Origin: Dugong dugon | Lineage: Eukaryota > Chordata > Mammalia > Sirenia > Dugongidae | Assembly: GCA_030035585.1 (NCBI GenBank) | Contig: CM057461.1 | Location: 173,921,624-173,985,623 of the forward strand | DNA length: 64,000 nt | Direction of reading: 5' to 3' | In this document: piece after piece, positions 1 through 10,757 of the stretch | How positions within the stretch are numbered: the stretch's first letter is position 1 | Layout of the letters: every line of letters begins with the position of its first letter | Position numbers and translations under genes: made by a program | Notes under the pieces: model-generated | Told to the model about the DNA's origin: nothing | What the model saw: the letters and a program-made list of their open reading frames with translations, nothing else | The model's database searches: none

Positions 1-219
1 GCCCAGATGGTGAAATTGGGGTTGATTATCTGCTCTATGGAAGCTGAAATGTGCTAATGGATCAGCCAGTACTTCACAAAGTTTAGTGGACATGGGAAGC
101 AGCTGGGAGCAATTTAAAATTCAAATTATTTGACCCCCCTACTCTCAAAGATTCTCACAGTCCAGATCTGGGCTGGAATCAGCATTATTAACAAGTATCT
201 CCTTACCTTCTCTGACAGG

Positions 220-800
220 CCTTTCCGGGAAGTTAAGCGGTAGGTTAGATGGCACCTCTATCAAATGGTGGTTTCTCATCTCATTCAAAGCAAAAGTCAA
301 AGTCCCTCCAGTGACATTCAGGACCCTACATGATCTAGTCCCCATCAACTCTCTGATCTCATTTCCTATAACTCCCCTCACCCACTCTGCTCCACCTATC
401 AGTCCTCCCTGCTGTTCCCCAATCATATCAGGCATGCTTCCACTTCAGTGACCTTGCTTTTTTTTCCCCTATGTTTATAAGGCTCTTTCCCCCAATATCT
501 GCATATCCAGCTCATTGATTTTCTTTCAGTCTTTTCTCATATGTCATGTTCTTAGAGAGAACTACATTGCCTACCCAATCTAAGATCAAAACCACCCCTC
601 TATACTTCTTTACCCCTTTTTGCTTTAGTTTTTTCCTGAGAACTTATCTTGTAATTTTTCTGGTTTTCTGTACTAGATGGTAAACTCTGCAAAAGTAAGA
701 CTGTTGTCTGTTTTGTTCACTTCTATAACCCCAGCACCCAAATCAGTGCCTGGAATTACATAACAGGTGCTCATTAAATATTTACTGAGGATGTGAATTA
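220..800 (+). repeat. L2 LINE 3' portion
   Basis: Decayed LINE-2 sequence. It ends in the typical L2 3' terminus, with a 'cagtgcctggaatt...' segment followed by 'gtgctcattaaatattta' near 770. Upstream text, such as the clause around 'ccctacatgatctagtcccc', matches the C-terminal coding part of L2. It is heavily mutated and non-functional. The reading frames here are remnants. Confidence 0.75.
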
Positions 801-1079
801 ATGAGATGCTACATGAAGTTATGCAATATTGTAGCCTCACAAGCAATGTGAGTATATCCACCATATGCCCTTTTGTCCAAAAAAAGATCTTTACACTAAA
901 ACTGGAGTTTCCAATTTTGGTAATCTCAGCAGTATATAACCAAAGCCCAGAAGGCAGTATATAAATGGCAATATGCAATTTAAAGGATCAGTTAAGTATA
1001 ATAGGCTGGCATTTTTGCCAATTTGTGCTAAATATATTGTGGCTAATACAGGATAATAGAATGAAAATTATCCTTGAAG

Positions 1080-1205
1080 TCTGAAAAGCTGGGTTCAAGT
1101 CACAATTTTATCATTTATTATTTATGCTGCATTGGTCATATCTCCTGATTTAATTAAAGAGATTTTAAGTTAATTAATTAAAGAGAGTTTGATTAAATCT
1201 CTAAG
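1080..1205 (+). repeat. MIR-like fragment (weak)
   Basis: Starts with 'ctgggttcaagtcacaat' and continues like a degraded MIR core. The second half is AT-rich with repeated 'gatttaa/ttaatta' words and is hard to assign. The 280 bases before it show nothing recognisable. Confidence 0.35.
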
Positions 1206-1223
1206 GATTTAACTTAAACAATA

Positions 1224-1560
1224 CACCGACTCCTCACTTATTGACAATATTAGGTTCCAAAGACCAGGTCATTATGTGAAAATTGGTGTTATGTGAAAAT
1301 GGAGGATGACCACATCAGATCACAAAATGGAGGATGACTACATCATTACATAACTGCCAAATCACTAAGAATCATGGCCCAGCCAAGCTGACACATAACC
1401 TTAATCATCACAGCCAGTGCTACTCTTGCTTCACACTCAGCATTTGTTACTGCCAGACATATGTTGTTAATGCACAAAATAGTAGCACAGTAGATTTTTT
1501 ACTATTGTTATAAATGCAAAATGTCAGATAACGAGACAGTCAATGAATGAGGAGTAGGTG
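1224..1560. mobile_element. Non-autonomous DNA transposon (MITE) with TIRs and TA duplication
   Basis: The left end 'caccgactcctcacttatt' (1224) is an imperfect reverse complement of the right end 'aatgaatgaggagtaggtg' (ending 1560). Both ends are flanked by TA (1222-1223 and 1561-1562). The element is 337 bp with no coding frame. TA target and TIR style suggest a mariner/Tigger-type non-autonomous family. I do not recognise the exact family. Confidence 0.75.
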
Positions 1561-1639
1561 TACATTATTAACCTCACTAATACATGTTCCACTCATCTTT
1601 AAGGGGACAATAAGAGGACTAATGTGATCAAAGCACTTT

Positions 1640-2024
1640 TATACAGTAAAGTACTACATAAGAGAGTTTGTACTTATCATCCTTCATATGTAACAACTTA
1701 ACCTGATGTGCCAGACTGTTCCAGTGGTGGCTTCCAATGGAGCACACCTCCCTGTATCCATGTAATCCCACACTGAATCTGTGCTTGGCCAGGAGACTTA
1801 TTCTGGCCAGTGGTATGTTAACAAGCATAAAGCAAGCAGAGACACGACAAGCATCTGCACATTGGAGCTTACACTCTTGAAAGCCAGCTCCATGTCACCA
1901 GGTAGAGCAGAGGCACCTCCCAGCTGAGCCTAGTCAAAAACGAAATCAAGAAAAATAATAACTTGTTGTTTTAAGCCACTAAGTTTTGGGATGGGTTGTA
2001 ATGCAGCAACAGATAATTGAAATG
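1640..2024 (+). mobile_element. MaLR (MLT1-like) solo LTR, decayed
   Basis: The 3' half carries the MLT1 signature 'tgttgttttaagccactaag' (1963-1982), followed by 'ttttgggatgggttgtaatgc' -like text and 'cagcaacagataatt'. The upstream part is more diverged, so the left boundary is approximate. No internal retroviral region follows. Confidence 0.65.
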
Positions 2025-3845
2025 CCTGAGGTTTTTTTTTTTTTTTGTTTGTTTTAAATGGCATCATAGCCCAAAAGAATAACTTCAATGGCAGGAATTC
2101 TGGGACAATATATGAAGCAGGTGACAAAATATTGGAAAGGGCTTTTGAAAACCTTTAAAATCAAATCAAACATTCACTTATTTCACTTACTTTTGAAGAC
2201 TAAATGACAGCTTTTACATTAGTTACTGTTTATACCTATAAGAAGAGTCCAGAAAGGAATCCTTTTATGTAAGTCACTTTATAAATTGGAATCTATTATG
2301 TTGAGCAAACAACAACAAAAATATAGTCATACAAACTCCCTATTTGATTTTTCTAAGTTTTGAAGGTCAGGAGTAGCCAACCTACTACTAGAGCAATTTT
2401 GAATTTTTATTCTGTAACTTAAGAGTCGTTACTCCTTGGTGGGGGGCGTGGGAGGGTCTATTGTTAATGATAGGCAGCAAATCCTCCAGTAACTTCCAGG
2501 TTTAACAGTGGGGCATCTGCACCTTGGTGAATAAGCCACACTGGTGAAATTTCAACTGGGTCGTAACTGGTTCTGAAGCTAAGTGCAGATAATCAAAGGT
2601 CAGACCCTTTCTACTGTGATTCTCGCTTTGTGTAAGTAAGGTCCTGTTTGGAAGCATTGTGTCTAGCATGTGGCAAGGGAGTGGAAGTTGTTGTGAAAGT
2701 ACAGGCAGTCACAGGGTATTTTATTATTCTGCCAGACATGTTCTCTACACAGAAAGAGCTCTGACATTTTCAAAAGTGATATTGCTAATCCTTTACATGA
2801 AATCTTGGTGTCCTCTGAGCTGGCATTCTTGTTCAGTACAATAGCTTTCACTTTCTAAGCACCAAGGTTTGGAATTTTTCAATGTGAGGTAAAAGGTGTC
2901 TTCCTACTACAGGTAAGTAACATGTTTTCATCTTTTTTGCAGTTTTTTTTTTTTTTTTTAAAGCCAAGGAAGACATTCAGTGATGCAGTGAAATATGAAT
3001 GAGTTTTCTTTTTTCAAATTTGTGGTTAACATCCTTGTTATTGTCAAGGAATTCAAGACTCTGAAGAGTAAATTTTTATTGAATCTAGGACAGGATGTCA
3101 AGCTAGATTCTTTGGTACTTACTTATATGTGGCAGAACTGATCTCCAACAACATTTCAAATGCATCAGAAACCTGAACGTACTATTAATAAAATATTCTG
3201 TGGTTTAAAAAAAAATACACACTTGTGACTAACTAGTACCTTTGATTTCTCATGGAAGCTCACTAAATTCAGTGAATAGAAGAAGAAAGTGGCAGAAAAG
3301 TGCTAGGGTTTACACATGTTTATTACAGTAATTCATCCCACACAAAGTCATCAAATGATGATATGAGGATATGCTTATTATCTAGAATCTATGGCAGGGC
3401 GGGGGGCTCCAAATTAGAATGCTCAAATATAAGTATAGCACTTCACTGATGAAAAACTCCCACATTATAAATGGTAATGTATCCTTTTTTCTCTGTCTCT
3501 CTGGCCAGCATTACATGCTTTCCTTTATGAAGTATGTATAATTGGTGATATTCTAAAGTGCTTCTCTCTTTAATTAAAAATTTTTTTTTTCCTCAGGCAG
3601 AATATATGATACAATAGCTATTACTGGCAAATTCCGATGTGCCACAGACTGAACCCTACTGTCCATGTTAGTACTTATTCTAAAAAATTATTTTGTTAGT
3701 GTGACAGAATCCCAGGAACTATTCCTAGTGTTTACTTGATGGACTGAAAAGGATGTACTAGCTTTTTCACTTTACAGCAATTTTGTTCCAAAGTAAATGC
3801 AAACAATTTTGGAAAGACTATAAAGACTAAAAATTTCTGACAGCC
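2025..3845. other. Unassigned non-coding stretch
   Basis: No gene or confidently named repeat is visible. It holds T runs at about 2032-2046 and 2942-2959. The short ORFs at 2659-2851 on both strands overlap each other and look like chance frames. Confidence 0.5.
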
Positions 3846-3849
3846 TCCA

Positions 3850-3995
3850 CACACCACAGTCTTGTTATCTAAAAAATGGGAATATTGGTATCTGTTCTAT
3901 CTACCTGACTGGCTTGTTGTGAAGCTTAGGTTAGATGATGTTTATAAATATGATTCACAAAAGTACACAGTAACATATAAATGTGGCTATTAGAT
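3850..3995 (+). repeat. MIR SINE
   Basis: MIR-core order: 'aaaatgggaatattggtatc', then 'tggcttgttgtgaagcttag' and 'gatgtttataaatatgattc', as in the latter part of MIR. Strongly diverged. Confidence 0.55.
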
Positions 3996-4021
3996 TGTTG
4001 TTTTTAGGAACAAAGGATCTA

Positions 4022-4060
4022 ATTCTTTTTTTTCTTTTCTTTTTTTTCTTATCTTAAGCC
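4022..4060 (+). repeat. Polypyrimidine tract
   Basis: A T/C-only run of about 30 bases, with tttctttt steps. Simple sequence with no inferred function. Confidence 0.8.
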
Positions 4061-4183
4061 ATACCTGCTTGTTTAAATACTCACAATGATTCTGTCTGTC
4101 TACCTGTCCATGCAGTAAGCCCTAATCTTGTGGCTCCTGGAAAACCTTTCCCTGAAAAGTATAGTCCCAAAGCAAACATTCTA

Positions 4184-4393
4184 ACCAGTTGCCATCAAGT
4201 CAAGTCTAACTCATGACTCATGGTGACCCTATGTGTGTCAGAGAGAACTGTGCTCCACAGGGTTTTCAATGGTTGATTTTTCAGAAGTGGATTGCCAGGT
4301 CTTTCTCCTGAGATGCCTCTGGGTGGACTGAAATTTTCAATCTTTCAGTTAACAGCTGAGTGCATTGACCATTTGCATCACCTAGCCACCTAG
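4184..4393 (-). mobile_element. AfroSINE (minus, old copy)
   Basis: Read on the minus strand it has the tRNA-derived head, the 'gacctggcaatccac' middle and the shared SINE/RTE tail. On the plus strand the tail appears as 'tggtgaccctatgtgtgtca' near 4220. The middle contains 'ggattgccaggtctttctcc' (4289-4308), the longer AfroSINE form. Diverged, with no clean target duplication found. Confidence 0.75.
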
Positions 4394-4515
4394 TGACTCA
4401 GCTTACAATACTAAAAACAGTGGGTGCACAACACATAAGGCCAGATTAAAGAAGAGAAGCTAAATTCCCTGTGGAATATGTGACTCCATGATTTATTCAC
4501 CTCTAGTCCACCATA

Positions 4516-4676
4516 GGAGCCCTGGTGGCACAGTGGTTAAGAGCTTGGCTGCTAACCAAAAGGTCCGTAGTTCAAACCCACCAGCTGCTCCTTGGAAACC
4601 CTATGGAGCAGTTCTACCCTGTCCTATAGGGTCGCTATGAGTCAGAATTCACTGACAGCAACAGGTTTGGTTTGGT
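4516..4676 (+). mobile_element. AfroSINE
   Basis: Complete short-form copy. It starts 'ggagccctggtggcacagtg', has a box B-like 'tagttcaaaccc', then 'ccttggaaaccctatggagc' and the RTE-like tail 'tagggtcgctatgagtcag'. The tRNA-like head implies a decayed internal Pol III promoter. One of the better-preserved copies here. Confidence 0.92.
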
Positions 4677-4987
4677 CTTGGTTAGTTAACCATAAGGTGA
4701 TCTCTAGATAAAACAAATGACTTTAACCTTAGATTAACAGCCAACAGGTACAGTGATTCCCAAAATACCTGTAGAAACTGGGTTAATTTGACTCTTATCT
4801 CAAGTGGAAACTCATGGATGAGTTCCTTTTGGGAAAAGCTGGAGGGTCAATCTAAGGACACTTCTACCCTGAATTGGAAGCAGCTCATGACGAAGGCCTA
4901 GAAAAAGACACTGGGGTAAAGAATGCAGCTTCAAGTGAATGGATCATATCCAGTGAAAGGCATTTATTTATATCCAAGTAGATTTTT

Positions 4988-5026
4988 TTGGTGAATCGAC
5001 TCAATGACAACCAACAACAACAACAG
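4988..5026 (+). mobile_element. RTE/AfroSINE 3'-tail fragment
   Basis: 'gaatcgactcaatgacaacc' followed by an (aac)n tail. This is the terminal signature of RTE copies and of SINEs that share that end. Only the last ~35 bases are present. Confidence 0.6.
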
Positions 5027-6165
5027 ATTTTTGGACTTATGTAGAAATATCACCTTTAGTCTTCATGTAAACCACGTTGGAGATATTACAGAGGAAGAAG
5101 AAGGAGGTAAAAGAGTAAAATGTCTAGTAATAAAAAGCTACATATAGGCAAGGCTGTGCTAAGACACACATCTGTGAACGTCCCCAAACCAGAACTTCTC
5201 AGCTGAGAGAGTGAAGGGAAGGAAAATACAAGAGTTTCAAAATCTCTTCTGCCAGAGAAGATAAGATTAAATTCTTGCCTTTATAAAGAAAAGACTGCTA
5301 AGCATACTAACCCACGTGGAGTTTTTTCTAACTGTGATGTGTGAGGCAAAGAGACGAGAGCATGCTCAAAGGATGAGGGCAATTTGACAGAGAACAGCAC
5401 TGTGCTTGTAGGAAACCTATATGAAAATCTGGAACTTATAGACAAAGAGGAGCATGGCTGTTAGGAAAAGTATACTTTCTGTGACAAAGGGGGTGGGAGA
5501 ACCCCCTCCTCCCCAATCTACACAGACTAACTCAGATGAGAGCATTAGTCTCAGAACTTTGAGCAAATAAGGGTGCTGAAAGAGCAGCACTGTTTGGTGT
5601 TTGGGAGGAAGGACTTACAAACAGAATGAAGTTAAAGTGGGCTTAATATTTTACAGCCCCAAAATACAAAATAACAAAAGAATAACACAGAGGTGTTTTT
5701 ATTATTAGCCTTAGGAAATCTCTGCCTCTGGGTCATTTGGATTCTTCAGAATAACCACAAAACTACAACCGAAACAAAACCCTGCACTCTTTTGCAAAAT
5801 ATGTATGCATATTTTCTTCTGTAAAAAGCCTTAAAGGTGGTGAGTCCTGTGTTTTAAGTACAGCACTGTCAACTCATCTGGCAGAGATGAGAAAGCTGCC
5901 AGCTCTCTGGAGGGCCTGAGCTGAGGCTGCGTGCAGAAGTCCGGAACGGCAGAGACCTGATCCCGCATGTAATGAGACCAAACAGAGCTGGGAGGGAAAC
6001 TCTGCTTGCAAGCTCCCTCAGACAAAGAATCAAGTAGCCAGCTGCCTGCCTGTCATGCTTCATCTTCCTTTTCAGTGGTCTTCCTTTTCTGCAACAGACG
6101 GGCAACATGAAAAGGATGCAGTATATTACAGTTAGGTCAGCGGCCATTTAGGCCACTGTATAAAT
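5027..6165. other. Unassigned non-coding stretch
   Basis: No recognisable repeat or exon. A locally GC-richer block lies at 5830-6150. It carries two overlapping minus-strand ORFs (64 and 92 codons) with no family resemblance that I can see. Splice-like signals alone would not justify an exon call. Confidence 0.45.
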
Positions 6166-6167
6166 AT

Positions 6168-6312
6168 ATTCACTCATTTATCCATTTATTCAACATTTCT
6201 ATCCAAAGTCTGCCCTGTGCCTGGCACTGTGCAAAATGTTTGGGAAGCTGTGATAAATAAGACACACATTCTGCTGCGGAAACCTTCCTAGTGTGGTGAC
6301 GGAAGTGGAGAT
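6168..6312 (-). repeat. L2 3' end (antisense)
   Basis: Antisense L2 terminus: 'tttattcaacatttctatcc', then 'tgcctggcactgtgcaaaat', then 'gctgtgataaataagacaca'. The remaining sequence to about 7590 is unassigned apart from simple repeats. Confidence 0.65.
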
Positions 6313-7590
6313 GTATACAAATAATCATCTGTACATAAGTTATGCATACACATTCCAGTCAGCTAACACTTCTTTCAACAAACATTTCAATGTAAACAGC
6401 AAAGTACTCAATTAAAATCCATATACCTTTACTAGCTTTTTTTTTTTTTAAAAAAATTGTGTTGTTATTATATTTTTATCTTTAAAACTTGAGGAGGGCC
6501 TAATAATGAGGGAAGGGTTTTGGACTTGAACATAAGGTTGGTTAGGAACCGAAACTTTTTAAAAAGGGGAATAGACATAGTCCTTCAGTTATGAAATTTG
6601 GTTTGACTAACTGGGCATTAATTGGCATCTTTGTCATATATAAATCATACCTTAGTCATATACAAATCTTTGTCAAGCTAATGTAACTGTGGCAGTTAGC
6701 TTTTTTTCCTGGTGAAGCAGTGTAATTGTGTATCTACTCCTTTCTTTTTAAGTGTAGAAAATGGTTTAGCAGAACAAAGATGTTGCTCACAGTCTCCCAG
6801 TGGGAAACAGTCAACCTTAAGTGAGTTTAAAGTAGGGTTGGGAAGCAGGCTCAAAGAGTAAAATTGCATAATTTTATTAAGAGATACAGGAGGAACTGGG
6901 GAGTTCTCTTATAACCATATATTTGAAAACAGGAGGAACAAAGCACAAGCACTTTCCCTCTTTTTATTTAACATATAAAACATTTATAATTAACAATTAA
7001 TTCCTGCTAAAGGCACTTAGTGATTTCTTTAAAAAAAAGAGAGAGAGAGAAAGAGAGCGTGCACAAGAGCTTCACTCATTGTGGCTTGCTGGAGCAATCA
7101 GAAAGTTCACATTCAAACGCAAAGAAGTACTTACCCTACTTATATAATGGTAATGGGATAAGAAAGGTTTGAAAATTAAGTTCTTAATCAACATTGCCTT
7201 TTGTAGGAGCACTGTTAAACTCTTGAGGGGAAAGGAGGACAGTGTTAATGGCACATGCACTCTTGACACTTTGATTGTGCCAAGTCTGGCTCCTGTTCAG
7301 TTCTCCCCATGGTGTAAAATGTTCTGTAATGACAGAACGGTTGTTCTCATATACCACCTGACAGCAGAGAGCGTGTTAGGAAAGAAAATGACCAGTCCCA
7401 TAAATTGGCTACATTAGGAAAAAAAACAAAACAAACTGAAAAAAAAAAAAAAAAAAAAAGACAACTGAATTGTCGATTGTTTTCTACTTTCGTCAAATTA
7501 TTTTGTTTCTCGATCCTTAGTAAAAGCTGCATCAATAAATTTTACACGGAAGCTTTAAGATGACTTTAAAGGTATGTATAACTTTAACCT
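6313..7590. other. Unassigned AT-rich stretch with simple repeats
   Basis: Contains a (GA)n tract near 7038-7058 and an A run at about 7440-7459. A short near-duplication ('cttagtcatata' / 'tttgtcatata') lies at 6630-6680. The ORFs at 7072-7535 are short, overlap in opposite strands and lack any domain signature. Confidence 0.45.
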
Positions 7591-7806
7591 CTTAACCAGA
7601 GTGGTGCAGTCATTAAGTTCTAGGCTGCTAACCTAAAGGTGGGGGTTCAAACCCACCAGCTGCTCTGTGGGAAAAAGATGTGGTAGTCTGCTTCCATGAA
7701 GATTTACAGCCTTGGAAACCCTGTGCAGCAGTTGTACTCTGTCCTATAGGGTTGCTATGAGCTGGATTCGACTTGATGGCAATGTTTTTTGTTTTGTTTT
7801 GTTTTT
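7591..7806 (+). mobile_element. AfroSINE (long form)
   Basis: tRNA-like head 'gtggtgcagtcattaagttc', box B-like 'gggttcaaaccc', extended middle 'gtgggaaaaagatgtggtag', then 'tggaaaccctgtgcagcagt' and tail 'tagggttgctatgagctgg', ending in a gttttgtttt tract. The middle block is missing from short copies such as the one at 4516. Confidence 0.88.
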
Positions 7807-7847
7807 AATAATCTTCATAGCACTGGAGAATTATGAATTATAATCAA

Positions 7848-8012
7848 CTAGAAGAGTGCTTCTCCAAATTTAATGTGCAGGTGAATCACCAGTGAATCTT
7901 TTTACGGTGCAGATTAGGATTTAGTAGGGTTGAGGTGAAGCCTAATCTGTATTTCTAAATGATGCCAGTACTGCTAGTCTATGGATGACACTCGGAAAAG
8001 CAATGTTCTAAA
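7848..8012 (+). mobile_element. MER5A-like hAT fragment
   Basis: Resembles MER5: 'gtgcttctccaaatttaatg', 'gtgaatcaccagtgaatctt' and the closing 'gcaatgttctaaaa'. A non-autonomous hAT-Charlie relic with no coding content. Confidence 0.6.
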
Positions 8013-8074
8013 AACCACATTGCCAGATTGTAATTTCCAAAGATGACTGAAACAATATCTCCAATGCCACTTGC

Positions 8075-8566
8075 TGTTCGGCAATGTAAATCTGCCACTG
8101 CTGCATGAGGAGGTAGAGTAGAATCTATTTCTCCAACTCCTTAAATCTGAGTTGGTTCTATAACCACATGGACAAAGAGACTCTCATGAAAATATTGTTG
8201 TGCCACTTTTCGGTATACTGCTTAACTGACCTTCAACTTCCAGGCTTTGGAAGTCAGGAGCCTTGAAAGGATTATGACTACCATAAGACCATAATGCTAT
8301 GAAGCCCAAGTCATGTGAGGAGGGCTAGGAGGATAAAACTGCCATGTGGAAGGAGAGAGAGAGAAGTCAAAGAGCACAGAGGCACCACTCAAGAAGCCAT
8401 CTTGAAAGTGGATCCCCAGTCCCAGACAATGCCATGTGTATCAAAGACACCATCAGCTGAGCCTTTCATGGATTCCTGACACACAAAATCTGAGTAAAAT
8501 AAAATAGTTGTTTAAGACCCTAAATTTTGGGGTATATTGCTACTCAGCAATAGATAACTCAATCAG
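8075..8566 (+). mobile_element. MaLR (MLT1-like) solo LTR
   Basis: MLT1 layout: a middle clause 'gccatcttgaaagtggatcc', the polyadenylation region 'gagtaaaataaaatagttgt', and a 3' end 'taaattttggggtatattgc' followed by 'cagcaatagataactcaatc'. No proviral interior flanks it. Confidence 0.75.
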
Positions 8567-9096
8567 AAAGCATAAGCAAGGCAAATATATAATAGATTTA
8601 AAAGTGAAGACCAGCATTTTAACACTATTTATATTCATTAAATGTGCTAATTAGTTCCAAAAGAAACATTGGAGTGACCTGTCTTTTTCTTCCCCATTCC
8701 TAGAAAAAATAGATATCAAATCACTATTCAGCTAAAAAAAAGTCATAGTTGCAACTGCAAAATTTCAGTTGCAGTCGCTAAAATAGTACCGATAATCAGT
8801 ATTCTTGTCTTCAAAAATACCCATTTATTTGCATGAATTAAGTGGTAAAACTGAAATATTTCTACTTAAAATACATTTGTCTTCATTGTATGAAGATGTT
8901 AAAAGATACTAAGTTCAAGTTACTTCATGAAATTAGTTCATTGTCAAAATCATCATCTCATTTAGTCATTAATTTAACAAATATTTGATGATCTTCTACA
9001 ATGTACAAGACACTATAGCAGGTCCTAGGATTACATTAATGAAAGGTAGCATTCTTGTCCTTAAGAAAACCATAACAAATAAAGAATGTTATAAGA

Positions 9097-9135
9097 GATG
9101 AAAGATAGATGATAGATAGATACATACATGGACGG
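9097..9135 (+). repeat. Degenerate (GATA)n microsatellite
   Basis: Short 'gatagatgatagatagatac' tract within the old L2/MIR segment. Confidence 0.7.
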
Positions 9136-9164
9136 ATAGAATCATGCATTGTATATTGTGTCAA

Positions 9165-9362
9165 GTGCTTTATAGACACTATTTTATTTAATTCTTAAAG
9201 CAATCTGATAAGGTAGGTGCTTAAATCAGCACATTTTTTTCAGATGAGAAAATAGAAGACTAGAGATTTGCAATGACTTGTTCATGATCTCATAGTTAAT
9301 AGGAGGTAAACTGGGAACTGGAGCCACAGTGTGGCTAACTACAAGGCCAGGGCTAGCACACA
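9165..9362 (-). repeat. MIR SINE (antisense)
   Basis: Antisense MIR order: 'ctattttatttaattcttaa', 'tttcagatgagaaaatagaa', 'gatctcatagttaatagga' and 'actggagccacagtgtggc'. About full MIR length. Confidence 0.75.
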
Positions 9363-9592
9363 GGAAGAAAACTGGCCGAGAATGATATTTTATGAAAAGT
9401 TTCCTAAATGAGAAGATATCTGAACTGAGTCTTGAAGGAGAAGTAGGAGTCAGAAAGGTGAAGAGGGGTTTGAAGTGGAGCGGAAGCTCAGTAGGAAGAA
9501 CAGCAGATACAAAGGTTGAGCAATATGCAAGCATGGTGCATTGTCAGGTAGAATAGGATCACCAAAGTAACAGAAGGCAATTCTGGAGAGGT

Positions 9593-9802
9593 GCTGTTGT
9601 TGTTTGGGTGCTGTTGAGTCAATTTTGACTCAGAGCAACCACATGTGACAGAGTAGAACTGCCCCATAGGGTTTTCTTGGCTGTAATCTTTAGGGAAGCA
9701 GATTGCCAGGTCTTCCCCCAACGGAGCTGCTGGGTGGTTTTGAACCACCAACCTTTTTTGCCAGCAGCCAAGTGCTTTACTGTCTGCACCACCAGGGCTC
9801 CT
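9593..9802 (-). mobile_element. AfroSINE (minus, long form)
   Basis: Minus-strand copy. The tail side reads 'gctgttgagtcaattttgac' on plus, and the head ends 'gcaccaccagggctcct'. The extended middle is present as 'gcagattgccaggtcttccc'. It lies inside an antisense L2. Confidence 0.88.
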
Positions 9803-10120
9803 TAAAGGTAGGAAGGAACAAATATTTAGAGAGTCTTCAGGCTTCATACTGTGGAGAGCCATTGCAAGATTTTAAGTTAACACATGATATACAATCAAAC
9901 ATATTTTAAAATATCACTCACTTTAGTGAGGATAAATTGGAGGAGTTTAAAGTTATAGGTTAGGAGACAAGTTTGGAGGCTGTTGCAGTAATGTAGGCAA
10001 GACACAGTTCTACTCTAAACTAAGGAGTGGTGACAGGGAAGGAAAACACTGGCTCTAAAGATATTTTGTTGATAGTTTAAGTGTCATAGTAATCATAATA
10101 ACAACAACAATAATAATTTA

Positions 10121-10276
10121 AAAAAACAATTGCCATAGAGTCGATTCTGACTCATAGTGACCCTATAGGATGGAGTAGAATTGCTCCATATGGCTTCCAA
10201 GGAGTGGCTAGCAGATCTGAACTGCCGACCTTTAGGTTAGCAGTCATAGCACTTAACCATTGTGCCACAGGGCTCT
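10121..10276 (-). mobile_element. AfroSINE (minus, short form)
   Basis: On plus: 'gccatagagtcgattctgac', 'gaccctataggatggagtag', 'gctccatatggcttccaagg', ending 'ttgtgccacagggctct'. The extended middle block is absent. An (aac/aat)n tract next to 10100 is its microsatellite tail. Confidence 0.9.
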
Positions 10277-10282
10277 GTAGGG

Positions 10283-10757
10283 TATATGGTAGGCTGAAAA
10301 ATGCCCTCCCCCAACATATCCATGTCCTAATCCCTAGAATCTGTGAATGTTACCTTATATGGCAAAGAAATAAAATAACAACTTCTTTGCAGATGTGATT
10401 AAGTAAGGATCTTGAGATGGGGAGAGTATCCTGGATTATCCAAGTAGACCCTAAATGAAATCACATGTATCCTAATAAGAAGGAGGCTGAGAGAGATGTT
10501 ATACAAACATACACACGAGAAGGGGATATGAGATGAACTCAGATTGGAGTGATGCAGCCACCAGAAGCTGGAAGAGGCAAAGGAAAGATTCTCCCTTTAG
10601 AGCCTCTGGGGGGAATATGTCTCTGCTAGCACCTTGATTTCAGCCCAGTGATACTGATTTTGGACTTCTGCTTTCCAGAATTGTGACAGAAAATTTTCAT
10701 TTATTTTAAACAATCCGGTTTGTGGGATTGTTACAGCAGTCCCAGGAAACTAATACC
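10283..10757 (+). mobile_element. MaLR (MST/MLT1-like) solo LTR
   Basis: MaLR LTR text: 'tgttaccttatatggcaaag', 'gatgtgattaagtaaggatc', 'accttgatttcagcccagtg', and the terminal 'tgttacagcagtcccaggaa' with 'actaatac'. The 130-codon frame at 10720-11112 starts inside this LTR and is not a recognised product. Confidence 0.8.

Larger units (their letters stand above)
8955..10070 (-). repeat. L2 (antisense), interrupted by MIR and AfroSINE
   Basis: Begins at the antisense 3' terminus ('aatttaacaaatatttgatg', 8970s) and continues with L2-like text at 9390-9560 ('actgagtcttgaaggagaag') and 9825-10070 ('ggctgttgcagtaatgtagg'). A MIR (9165-9362) and an AfroSINE (9593-9802) lie inside. Highly diverged and non-coding. 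Confidence 0.6.

Noticed and set aside
145..435. 96-codon minus-strand ORF at the window start
   Set aside because: It overlaps sense L2 3' sequence in the opposite strand, so it is a chance frame in a repeat.
4516..4590. tRNA-like heads with box A/B words in the AfroSINEs, considered as tRNA genes
   Set aside because: No complete cloverleaf, and each head is fused to the SINE body and RTE-type tail. These are SINE promoters, not tRNA genes.
7021..7060. GA-rich tract considered as a regulatory element
   Set aside because: Short simple repeat with no supporting context.
9488..9862. 124-codon minus-strand ORF considered as a small gene
   Set aside because: It runs through an AfroSINE and an antisense L2, with no domain. 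Likely chance.
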